A DNA stretch of 64,000 nt from Pseudomonas sp. HOU2. GTDB lineage: Bacteria > Pseudomonadota > Gammaproteobacteria > Pseudomonadales > Pseudomonadaceae. Each line of letters opens with the position of its first letter. The first letter of the stretch is position 1. Of the stretch, positions 1 through 6,650 are shown in pieces. The stretch covers positions 4,755,001-4,819,000 of the forward strand of contig NZ_CP160398.1 of assembly GCF_040729435.1 (NCBI RefSeq), read 5' to 3'. The notes below the pieces were generated by a model. The model saw only the letters and a list, made by a program, of their open reading frames with translations. It searched no databases and was not told the origin of the DNA. The position numbers and the translations under genes were made by a program.

Positions 1-103
1 CGAGGTTGATGCCGACGATGGTCAGTTTCAGACCGAGTACCGGGTAGGCCACGGCCCACACCAGCAAGGCACTGAACAGTGCCTGTTTAAGATTCCTAGT
101 CAT
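1..103 (-). CDS. livM: Branched-chain amino-acid ABC transporter permease LivM, N-terminal fragment
   Basis: Only the first 34 codons are inside the window; the rest lies to the left. The peptide begins MTRNLKQALFSALLV and continues with hydrophobic residues, which fits the cytoplasmic start and first membrane helix of a LivM/BraE inner-membrane permease. The start codon overlaps the stop codon of the upstream livH gene in an ATGA arrangement, so the two permeases are translationally coupled. The family call rests mostly on this position after livH and the braC-type binding-protein gene. Confidence 0.85.
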   Translation of the reverse strand, partial: MTRNLKQALFSALLVWAVAYPVLGLKLTIVGINL

Positions 104-1023
104 ACTTTCTCAACCTCCGGACGGCCCAGAATGCCGGTCGGACGGAACAACAGCACCAGAACCAACAAGCCGAAAGCCACGACGTCCTTGTACTGGTCGC
201 CGAAGATATCGGCGCCAAAGGCTTCCGCCACCCCGAGCACCAGCCCACCGAGCATCGCGCCGGGGATGCTGCCGATCCCGCCCAGTACCGCAGCGGTGAA
301 GGCCTTGAGGCCGACGAGGAAACCGGCGTTGGGGTTGATCACGCCGTACTGCATGCTCAGCAGCACAGCAGCGACGGCTGCCAGCGCGGCACCAATGACG
401 AAGGTCAGGGCGATGATGTTGTTGGTGTTGATGCCCAGCAGGTTGGCCATCTTGATGTCTTCGGCACAGGCGCGGCAGGCACGACCCAGGCGAGAACGGG
501 AGATGAACAGCGTGAGGCCGAGCATGGCGACCAGAGTCACCACGAACACCACGATTTGCATGTAGGAAATCAGCACTTCATGTGCGCCACCTGGCCCGAT
601 GGAGAAGTTGCCGGGGATCAGGTTGGGGATGGATTTGTCCTTGGAGTCTTGCGCGAGCAGAACCGTGTTCTGCAGGAAGATCGACATACCGATCGCGGAA
701 ATCAGCGGGATCAGACGGTTGCTGCCGCGCAGGGGGCGGTAGGCGATCCGTTCGATGCTGTAACCGTAGGAACTGGTGACGACGATGCTCGCGATGAACG
801 CGGCGGTCATCAACAGCGGGACGTTGTCGATTCCCATCATGGCCAGCCCGGCGATGGCGATGAACGCCACGTAGGAACCGATCATGTACACCTCGCCGTG
901 GGCGAAGTTGATCATTCCAATGATGCCGTAAACCATCGTATAGCCGATGGCGATCAGGGCATACGTGCTGCCAATGGTCAGGCCATTAACCAGCTGTTGG
1001 AAGAAGTGATAGATGTCAGGCAT
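100..1023 (-). CDS. livH: High-affinity branched-chain amino-acid ABC transporter permease LivH/BraD
   Basis: This 307-residue inner-membrane permease pairs with LivM to move leucine, isoleucine and valine (and often alanine) delivered by the periplasmic binding protein. It has the usual family length, about eight hydrophobic segments, an early 'NGLTIGSTYALIAIGYTMVYG' type start (residues 13-33) and the typical C-terminal end LLFRPTGILGRPE. It lies 230 bp downstream of the binding-protein gene, with a strong hairpin between them, so it is probably expressed at a lower level than that gene by partial readthrough. Its last codon overlaps the livM start. The ATP-binding subunits would be expected further left, outside the window. 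Confidence 0.95.
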   Translation of the reverse strand: MPDIYHFFQQLVNGLTIGSTYALIAIGYTMVYGIIGMINFAHGEVYMIGSYVAFIAIAGLAMMGIDNVPLLMTAAFIASIVVTSSYGYSIERIAYRPLRGSNRLIPLISAIGMSIFLQNTVLLAQDSKDKSIPNLIPGNFSIGPGGAHEVLISYMQIVVFVVTLVAMLGLTLFISRSRLGRACRACAEDIKMANLLGINTNNIIALTFVIGAALAAVAAVLLSMQYGVINPNAGFLVGLKAFTAAVLGGIGSIPGAMLGGLVLGVAEAFGADIFGDQYKDVVAFGLLVLVLLFRPTGILGRPEVEKV

Positions 1024-1203
1024 TACAACGCTCCTAAAAACCTGATACGCATTTCACTGGTGGAGTCATTTTCCCGCCCGGCCCCGTGGATCTTTATCCA
1101 CTTCGAATCCGGGTTTTGCCAGCGAACCGCTGATGACGGTTTTGAGATTTTCAGGTGGGGAGACTGGCGGATCACGCCAGCGCGGCCCATACATTCGTAA
1201 AAC

Positions 1204-1229
1204 AAAGCCCACGGCACGCCGTGGGCTTT
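1204..1229 (-). terminator. Intrinsic terminator after braC (possibly leaky)
   Basis: A perfect 11-bp stem (AAAGCCCACGG with CCGTGGGCTTT) encloses a 4-base loop. Read on the minus strand it is followed by TTTGTTTT. It lies 24 bp beyond the braC stop and about 180 bp before livH. In this arrangement it would favour high binding-protein expression over the permeases. Confidence 0.85.
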
Positions 1230-1253
1230 ATTGGCAGTCAGTCAGGGCGCGCC

Positions 1254-2381
1254 TTACTGAGGCGAAACTTCAGTTTTAGGTTTGCCGAAGTGCCACTCGT
1301 AAACCACGAATTTGAAGTCCTTCAGGTCGCCCTTGGCGTCGAAGCTCAGGTCGCCGGTAGGGGTCTTGAAGGTGCCGGCGTGAATGGCTTCGGCCACTTT
1401 GGCAGGGTCTTCGGATTTGGCAGCGGCGATACCGCCGGCAATCACTTCAACCGCCGAGTAGGAAGGGAACACGAACGGGCCGCTCGGGTCTTCTTTCTTG
1501 GCCTTGAAGGCATCAGCCAGGGCGACGTTGGCCGGATCCTGGTCGAAGGATTTCGGCAGGGTCACCAGCAGGCCTTCGGAAGCGTCCTTGGCGATCTGCG
1601 AAATGGAGTCGTTACCCACGCCTTCCGGCCCCATGAACTTGGCTTTCAGGCCTTTTTCCTGGGATTGACGCAGGATCAGACCCAGCTCCGGGTGGTAGCC
1701 GCCGTAGTAGACGAAGTCGACGTTGGCTTGCTTGAGCTTGGAGATGATCGAGGAGAAGTCCTTGTCGCCGGCGTTGACGCCTTCGAACACGGCGACTTTC
1801 ACGCCTTTCTTCTCCAGGGTCGCCTTGACTGCGGTGGCGATGCCTTCACCGTATTGCTGCTTGTCGTGCAGGACGGCAACGATTTTCGGCTTCACGTGGT
1901 CGGCGATGTAGTTACCGGCGGCAGGGCCCTGGGCGCTGTCCAGACCGATGGTGCGGAAGACCATTTTGTAACCACGGGCGGTGATGTCCGGGCTGGTGGC
2001 AGCCGGGGTGATCATCACGACGCCTTCGTCTTCGTAGATGTCCGAAGCAGGCTGGGTGGAGCTGGAGCACAGGTGACCGACCACGAACTTGACGCCGTCG
2101 TTGACGACCTTGTTCGCAACCGCTACCGCTTGTTTCGGATCGCACGCGTCATCGTATTCAACGGCTTCGAGTTTCTTGCCGTCGACGCCGCCCTTGGCGT
2201 TGATCTGCTCGATGGCCATTTTCGCGCCACTGAACTGCATGTCGCCGTATTGGGCTACCGGGCCGGTTTTAGGGCCGGCAATACCGATCTTGATGGTGTC
2301 AGCTGCGAACGAATGGCTGGCAACCCCGGCCAGAACCATAGCGGCAAACAGTTTGGAAATCTGCTTAGTAGCCTTAGTCAT
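1254..2381 (-). CDS. braC: Branched-chain amino-acid ABC transporter substrate-binding protein
   Basis: This periplasmic binding protein of the LivJ/BraC type has 375 residues. A Sec signal peptide covers residues 1-26, with cleavage expected after SHSFA. The mature chain opens with the family's ADTIKIGIAGPKTGPVAQYG segment and contains the Leu/Ile/Val-binding lobe motifs 'GVDGKKLEAVEYDDACDP' and 'HLCSSSTQPASDIY', including the characteristic disulfide cysteine pair. It presents amino acids to LivH and LivM, encoded downstream. The ATG is well placed directly before the signal peptide. Function is secure; the exact substrate range (leucine, isoleucine, valine, alanine) is inferred from family. 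Confidence 0.95.
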   Translation of the reverse strand: MTKATKQISKLFAAMVLAGVASHSFAADTIKIGIAGPKTGPVAQYGDMQFSGAKMAIEQINAKGGVDGKKLEAVEYDDACDPKQAVAVANKVVNDGVKFVVGHLCSSSTQPASDIYEDEGVVMITPAATSPDITARGYKMVFRTIGLDSAQGPAAGNYIADHVKPKIVAVLHDKQQYGEGIATAVKATLEKKGVKVAVFEGVNAGDKDFSSIISKLKQANVDFVYYGGYHPELGLILRQSQEKGLKAKFMGPEGVGNDSISQIAKDASEGLLVTLPKSFDQDPANVALADAFKAKKEDPSGPFVFPSYSAVEVIAGGIAAAKSEDPAKVAEAIHAGTFKTPTGDLSFDAKGDLKDFKFVVYEWHFGKPKTEVSPQ

Positions 2382-2732
2382 AGTGCTCCACTCTTACTGT
2401 TGTAATTTTTTTGAGTTCTGGCGCCGTAGCAGCAGAACCGGGTCAGATATCTTTGCGATACCCTCCGGAAATGCCCCCGGCAACTGTACCGGTACAGTGT
2501 AGAGCGCCGGTTGTTGGCCTGGGAAGCGGGCGCCGAGGGGCAAAACTTGGGGGTGTCGCATTTTTGAATGAAAAAGACAGAATTGCGGCGGGGCATTCGT
2601 GGGCATATATCCCAATCACCAGCATTCCTTGGCGTTCCTGCTCTTTTCGTTCGGTGAAGCCATTTGCAACCGGGTTTTTCTGCCGGACCACCGACGTTAT
2701 CATTCGCGTCGATTTCTTTTCCGGACAGTCCC
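2382..2732. other. Intergenic region between braC and the DUF2288 gene
   Basis: This 351-bp divergent spacer must hold the promoters of braC (leftward) and the DUF2288 gene (rightward). Open frames here (for example 2443-2703 minus) have no ribosome site or recognisable product and I treat them as spurious. The one notable element is a 16-bp palindrome, listed separately. Confidence 0.6.
2483..2498. promoter_or_regulatory. Perfect 16-bp palindrome upstream of braC
   Basis: ACTGTACCGGTACAGT is a perfect dyad about 100 bp upstream of the braC start. It looks like an operator for a dimeric regulator; the regulator is unknown. No matching second copy was noticed elsewhere in the window. Confidence 0.45.
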
Positions 2733-3053
2733 ATGAATCAAGAACCTAGCACCCTCTATGCCAAGCTGCTTGGTGAAACCGCATCTATTACCTGGAAAGA
2801 GCTGGAGCCGTTCTTCGCCAAGGGTGCCCTATTGTGGGTCGACCCGGCCCTGGATTTGATCGCCGCCGCCGAGGCCGTGGCCGCGGACGATGGCGAGAAA
2901 GTCGCCGCCTGGCTGGCCGAAGACAAGGTCGCCAAGCTGTCTGAAACGCGGGCGCTGGATATTTTCGAGCGTGATCCGCAGCTGTGGGCGGTGGTGGTGA
3001 GTCCGTGGATTCTGATCCAGGAAAGGGCGGGCGATTCCAACGTTGCACCTTGA
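2733..3053 (+). CDS. DUF2288 family protein
   Basis: This small soluble protein has 106 residues and no assigned function; I recognise it as the short DUF2288 family common in gamma-proteobacteria. It starts MNQEPSTLYAKLLGETA, is acidic and alanine-rich, and has a helical middle (residues 40-75) ending in a conserved-looking 'LWAVVVSPWILIQ' stretch. A longer in-frame start at 2664 exists, but the ATG at 2733 gives the normal family length and follows a C/T-rich leader. A hairpin terminator lies 124 bp downstream. It shares its divergent promoter region with braC, which need not mean a shared function. Confidence 0.8.
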   Translation: MNQEPSTLYAKLLGETASITWKELEPFFAKGALLWVDPALDLIAAAEAVAADDGEKVAAWLAEDKVAKLSETRALDIFERDPQLWAVVVSPWILIQERAGDSNVAP

Positions 3054-3176
3054 TGGTGCGAATGGTTGACCGCGAAAAGTGTGTAGCCGAGTAGCGTGAT
3101 GGCACGTTGCCGTAGAGAAAGGCCACAAGCGTGGGTGGCCTCACGGTGACGTAAACGTAACGGGAACAGTTTATTG

Positions 3177-3194
3177 AGCAGCCTGAGGGCTGCT
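3177..3194 (+). terminator. Hairpin downstream of the DUF2288 gene
   Basis: AGCAGCC and GGCTGCT form a 7-bp stem around TGAG, followed by TAATTGTTT. This is a modest rho-independent terminator in the 304-bp gene-free stretch 3054-3357. The rest of that stretch holds a REP pair and otherwise nothing I recognise. Confidence 0.6.
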
Positions 3195-3248
3195 TAATTG
3201 TTTCTGGATGTTGGTTTGACTGAAATCTTCGGGACATTTGCGGGCCTC

Positions 3249-3337
3249 ATCGCTGGCAAGCCAGCTCCCACAGGTTTTGTGGTGTTCACAAATAGTTGTG
3301 TTCACGCAGATCCTGTGGGAGCTGGCTTGCCAGCGAT
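3249..3337. repeat. REP pair, family A, inverted
   Basis: A 26-base unit ending CAGCTCCCACAGG (3249-3274) and its exact inverse (3312-3337) face each other across 37 bp. Each unit is itself palindromic around TGGCAAGCCA. Such doublets are typical Pseudomonas REPINs. The pair sits 20 bp beyond the end of the tubulin-like gene. Confidence 0.9.
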
Positions 3338-3357
3338 AGGCGCTACTCGGTTGCGGA

Positions 3358-5556
3358 TCAGACCGAGTAAGTCTTCCCGGTATGGTTATTCAGGGAAATA
3401 ACCTTGGTCTTGCCGATCCGGTGACGGTAGATCTCGCGCAGGTACTTGATCGACTTCTTCACGCAATCGCGCGACAGGCGAATGTCGTTGATCGAGACGA
3501 ACTTGTCTTTGTCGTTGATCAGCTCGCGGTACTTCTTCTCGTACATCGGTTTGATCGCGTACCAGTTGGTGTCGAGGATCTTCGCCGGATTTTCGAACTC
3601 GTTGAGCAAGTCGTCGATGCGGTCTTCGTCGAAGTCCTCATTAATGATGAAGTCGAGGATCGAGTTGTCCAGGGTTTCGTCGAAACGGTACGGGGTCTTG
3701 GCGAAGCAGCGCTTGATGAACGCCACGATCAGGGTCAGGAAGTCGTCCGACAGACACGGGCTCTTGGCGATCAGAGTGGTCAGCGACAGGTTGGCCGAGG
3801 CGCCGATCACCAGTGCATAGCGCTTGAGCGTGGTGTTGGGGAACAGGCTGTTGAGGTGCGTCTTCAACCGGTTCAGATCCATGTATGACAGCTTGTAGTC
3901 TTTGGGCAGCGAGACGATCGAGACTACCGACGAGCAGTTCTTGAAGAAGTGCAGGTCGTGCAACGCGGCGGCGTCGTAGCCGGAATTCTTGTACTGCTCC
4001 AGCGAGGCGCGATAGCGCTTGGATTCGATCGGCAGCAGGCTGATGCCTTCGATGGCCTGGGTGACCTTGTTGAAGTGCGGCAGATCGATCGAACGGAAGA
4101 ACAGGTCGTCGATGTTCAGGCGCTGCGGCTCTTTGTCGAACACCTTGAACTTGTCGCTGCTCGGCGGCGGGGTTTCCGGTACCACTGATTCGGCGTAGGC
4201 AATCGCCACCGGGCCGGCCAGGCTCATGAACAAGTCGTTGGCATCGAGGCGAATGGTTTCGCCGATGTCGATGCCGGCGCGGCGGAAGTAGTTCTGGTCG
4301 TAGTCGGTGGTCACCGCCTGCGCCGTCAGAATGTTGAAGATTTGCTGCGAGATGTACTGGTTAGCGTGCTTCTCCATCGCATTGACATCAATGTTCTGGA
4401 TGTTGCCGTCATCGCTCTCTTCGGCGTAACGCATGATGTCGTTGGAGATCAGCATCATCGCGTTCCATGGGCGGATACGGCCCATGACGCTGGCTTCGCT
4501 GCTGTCTTCATTGGCGAAGTTGTAGGAGAAATCCCATTCCTCCGACAGGTATTTGCACAGCAGGCGTCCGGCGTTGATGTGCAGCGCCTCGGACATTTCA
4601 CTGCGGTGATCGGAAATGTTCGGCAGCACGCAGATGCCGCTGGTGAAGATCGGCTCGAACACGAACGAATGCCCGCTCTTGCCGTCATGCTCGTCCATCG
4701 GCTTGGTGTCGAACGTCTTGTTCATGTACGAGTGCTGCTGGGCCAGGCCGAACTCCGAAGCCATGCCCGAACCGGTACCGCCGCCGGCACTGAAGATCGA
4801 AAAGTACAGGCGCGACTGGTTGGCCTTGATGCCGCAGCTGTCGATCAGGTACGAGTGGATCATTTTCCAGTCGGGGCTGGAGAAGCGCTGGGTGTCCTTG
4901 TTGAGGATGATCTTCGCCAGATACTGACCGAGGATCGGCGCGTTACCGGCGCCACCGGCGTGGACTTCGGACAAGTCCATGATCTTCATTTTGCTGTAGT
5001 CGCGCAGGAAGCCGCTTTTCTCGCCCTTGCGCGAAAAACGGATGCGCCCGGCGATGTCCTTGTCGAGGTCGCCGAGCATCACCAGCGGTTCGACGAGGAA
5101 CACCGGTTTGCTCGATTTGTTCGGGCCGATCCGCAGATTCTGCTTGATCCACTGCGCCGGGCTGTAGCCCTTGTCGGCCAGACGCCGGTCAGCGGCGCGG
5201 TCTTCGTTGTTGAATTCGTTGAGGTAGAACTTGCGCGCGTTGTACACCAGCTCCGCGACGTCGAGGGCGATGTTCGAGCCGCAGCGACCGAGGCCGATCA
5301 GGCACACCGAGGGAAATTCCTGGTCGTTGTGCTGCTCGTTGTCGCCTTCCAGGTGTGGCGGGCGCGGGAACACCAGATCACGCAGGCCATCGAGGTTGTC
5401 GAGGATGCGGTCGGTGTTGGTTTCGGTGTAGTACAGATATTGCTGAGTGCCCAGCGGGCGCGAAGGAGGCAATGGCTTCATCGGAGCCGGGCTGTTCGCC
5501 GCAGGGCTCAGGGTCAGATCGGATACCGCAGTGGCCGGATTGTTTTTAGAAGTCAT
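3358..5556 (-). CDS. Orphan tubulin/FtsZ-superfamily protein (predicted GTPase)
   Basis: This 732-residue protein has a tubulin-like GTP-binding core. The sequence shows GLGRCGSN (88-95), like the T1 loop of FtsZ; AGGAGNA (200-206), like the tubulin T3 loop SGAGNN; AGGGTGSG (257-264), matching the tubulin signature [SAG]GGTG[SA]G of the T4 loop; an asparagine in LISND (369-373), like the T6/H7 position of FtsZ IPND; and RLDAND (436-441), aligning with the catalytic NxDxxD T7 loop with both aspartates kept. About 80 proline- and charge-rich residues precede the core and about 270 residues follow it. It is far longer than FtsZ (about 390) and has no FtsZ C-terminal tail motif. It may belong to the 'tubulin-like' (Tubulin_2 or FtsZl) group of predicted membrane-remodelling proteins, but that assignment is inference. 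It is transcribed alone, divergently from the next gene, and no partner is visible. Confidence 0.8.
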   Translation of the reverse strand: MTSKNNPATAVSDLTLSPAANSPAPMKPLPPSRPLGTQQYLYYTETNTDRILDNLDGLRDLVFPRPPHLEGDNEQHNDQEFPSVCLIGLGRCGSNIALDVAELVYNARKFYLNEFNNEDRAADRRLADKGYSPAQWIKQNLRIGPNKSSKPVFLVEPLVMLGDLDKDIAGRIRFSRKGEKSGFLRDYSKMKIMDLSEVHAGGAGNAPILGQYLAKIILNKDTQRFSSPDWKMIHSYLIDSCGIKANQSRLYFSIFSAGGGTGSGMASEFGLAQQHSYMNKTFDTKPMDEHDGKSGHSFVFEPIFTSGICVLPNISDHRSEMSEALHINAGRLLCKYLSEEWDFSYNFANEDSSEASVMGRIRPWNAMMLISNDIMRYAEESDDGNIQNIDVNAMEKHANQYISQQIFNILTAQAVTTDYDQNYFRRAGIDIGETIRLDANDLFMSLAGPVAIAYAESVVPETPPPSSDKFKVFDKEPQRLNIDDLFFRSIDLPHFNKVTQAIEGISLLPIESKRYRASLEQYKNSGYDAAALHDLHFFKNCSSVVSIVSLPKDYKLSYMDLNRLKTHLNSLFPNTTLKRYALVIGASANLSLTTLIAKSPCLSDDFLTLIVAFIKRCFAKTPYRFDETLDNSILDFIINEDFDEDRIDDLLNEFENPAKILDTNWYAIKPMYEKKYRELINDKDKFVSINDIRLSRDCVKKSIKYLREIYRHRIGKTKVISLNNHTGKTYSV

Positions 5557-5753
5557 TGTGCGCCATATACCTGGACAGGGTTGGCTCGGCGACCGTTGTC
5601 ATCGAGCCTCACGGAAAGAGGATCTCGCGTCTTTGACTGCGCGTATTTGGCCCGGGCGTCAGGGGCTTGGCCTGATCGTCGCGCGGGGGAATCCTTTCCT
5701 GATCGTTCATGAATCGGCCATTATTCAGTGATCTTTAATCGAAAAGAGGCAAA

Positions 5754-6650
5754 ATGATGTCAACGCTACCTTCGTTGGGCTTTGCCGGAATCGGCCTGAT
5801 GGGCCTGCCGATGTGCCGTCGTCTGCTGGCGGCGGGTTATCCGCTGACCGTGTGGAACCGCAATCCGGCCAAGTGCGCGCCGCTGGTCGAAGCCGGCGCC
5901 CGGCAGGTGGCGAGCCCCGCTGAATTGTGTGAACACGCGGACATGGTGATGCTCTGTCTGGCCGACACGGCAGTGGTGCGCGAGGTGGTGTTTGGCGCCG
6001 GGGGTGTGGCTGAAGGTGCGAAAAACGGCCAGTTGCTGGTGGACTTTTCCAGCCTCGAACCGACGGCAACTCGCGAGATGGCGGCCGAGTTGGCAGGCAA
6101 GACCGGGATGAGCTGGCTCGATTCACCGGTGTCCGGCGGTGTGGTCGGTGCCGAGGCTGGCAGTCTGGCGATCATGGTCGGCGGCGAGGCGGGGGATCTG
6201 GATCGGGTGCGCCCGGTGCTGCTCAACCTCGGTCAACGGGTCACGCACATGGGCGGCATTGGCGCCGGGCAAGTGACCAAGGCCTGCAACCAGATGATCG
6301 TCGCCTGCAATGCGCTGGTGATTGCCGAAGTGGTGGCGCTGGCCGAACAGGCCGGAGTCGATGCGCGCTTGATCGCCGAGGCGCTGGCCGGTGGGTTTGC
6401 CGATTCGAAACCGTTGCAGATCCTCGCGCCGCAAATGGCCGAGAGCCGTTTTCAACCGGTGAAATGGCACGTGCGCACGCTGCTCAAAGACCTCGATACC
6501 GCAGTGAAATTCTCCCGCGAACAAGGCTCGGCCACGCCGATCAGCGGATTGGCCGCACAATTGATGCGCCTGCATGGGGCGCAGGGCTTTTTGCAGAAGG
6601 ATCCAGCGACACTGGTACAAATGTACCGCGCGCCAGACTCAACGGATTGA
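5754..6650 (+). CDS. NAD(P)-dependent oxidoreductase, 3-hydroxyisobutyrate dehydrogenase family
   Basis: This beta-hydroxyacid dehydrogenase has 298 residues. The N-terminal Rossmann motif is GFAGIGLMGLPM (residues 9-20). The substrate-binding signature DSPVSGGVVGAEAG lies near 122-135, and the catalytic lysine is in the motif GQVTKACNQ (about 176-184). The family oxidises or reduces small 3-hydroxyacids such as tartronate semialdehyde, 3-hydroxyisobutyrate or 4-hydroxybutyrate; the substrate here cannot be told from sequence. The ribosome site is AAGAGG before two consecutive ATG codons (5754 and 5757). Its last 110 bp overlap the 3' end of the converging cyclic-di-GMP gene. Confidence 0.88.
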   Translation: MMSTLPSLGFAGIGLMGLPMCRRLLAAGYPLTVWNRNPAKCAPLVEAGARQVASPAELCEHADMVMLCLADTAVVREVVFGAGGVAEGAKNGQLLVDFSSLEPTATREMAAELAGKTGMSWLDSPVSGGVVGAEAGSLAIMVGGEAGDLDRVRPVLLNLGQRVTHMGGIGAGQVTKACNQMIVACNALVIAEVVALAEQAGVDARLIAEALAGGFADSKPLQILAPQMAESRFQPVKWHVRTLLKDLDTAVKFSREQGSATPISGLAAQLMRLHGAQGFLQKDPATLVQMYRAPDSTD

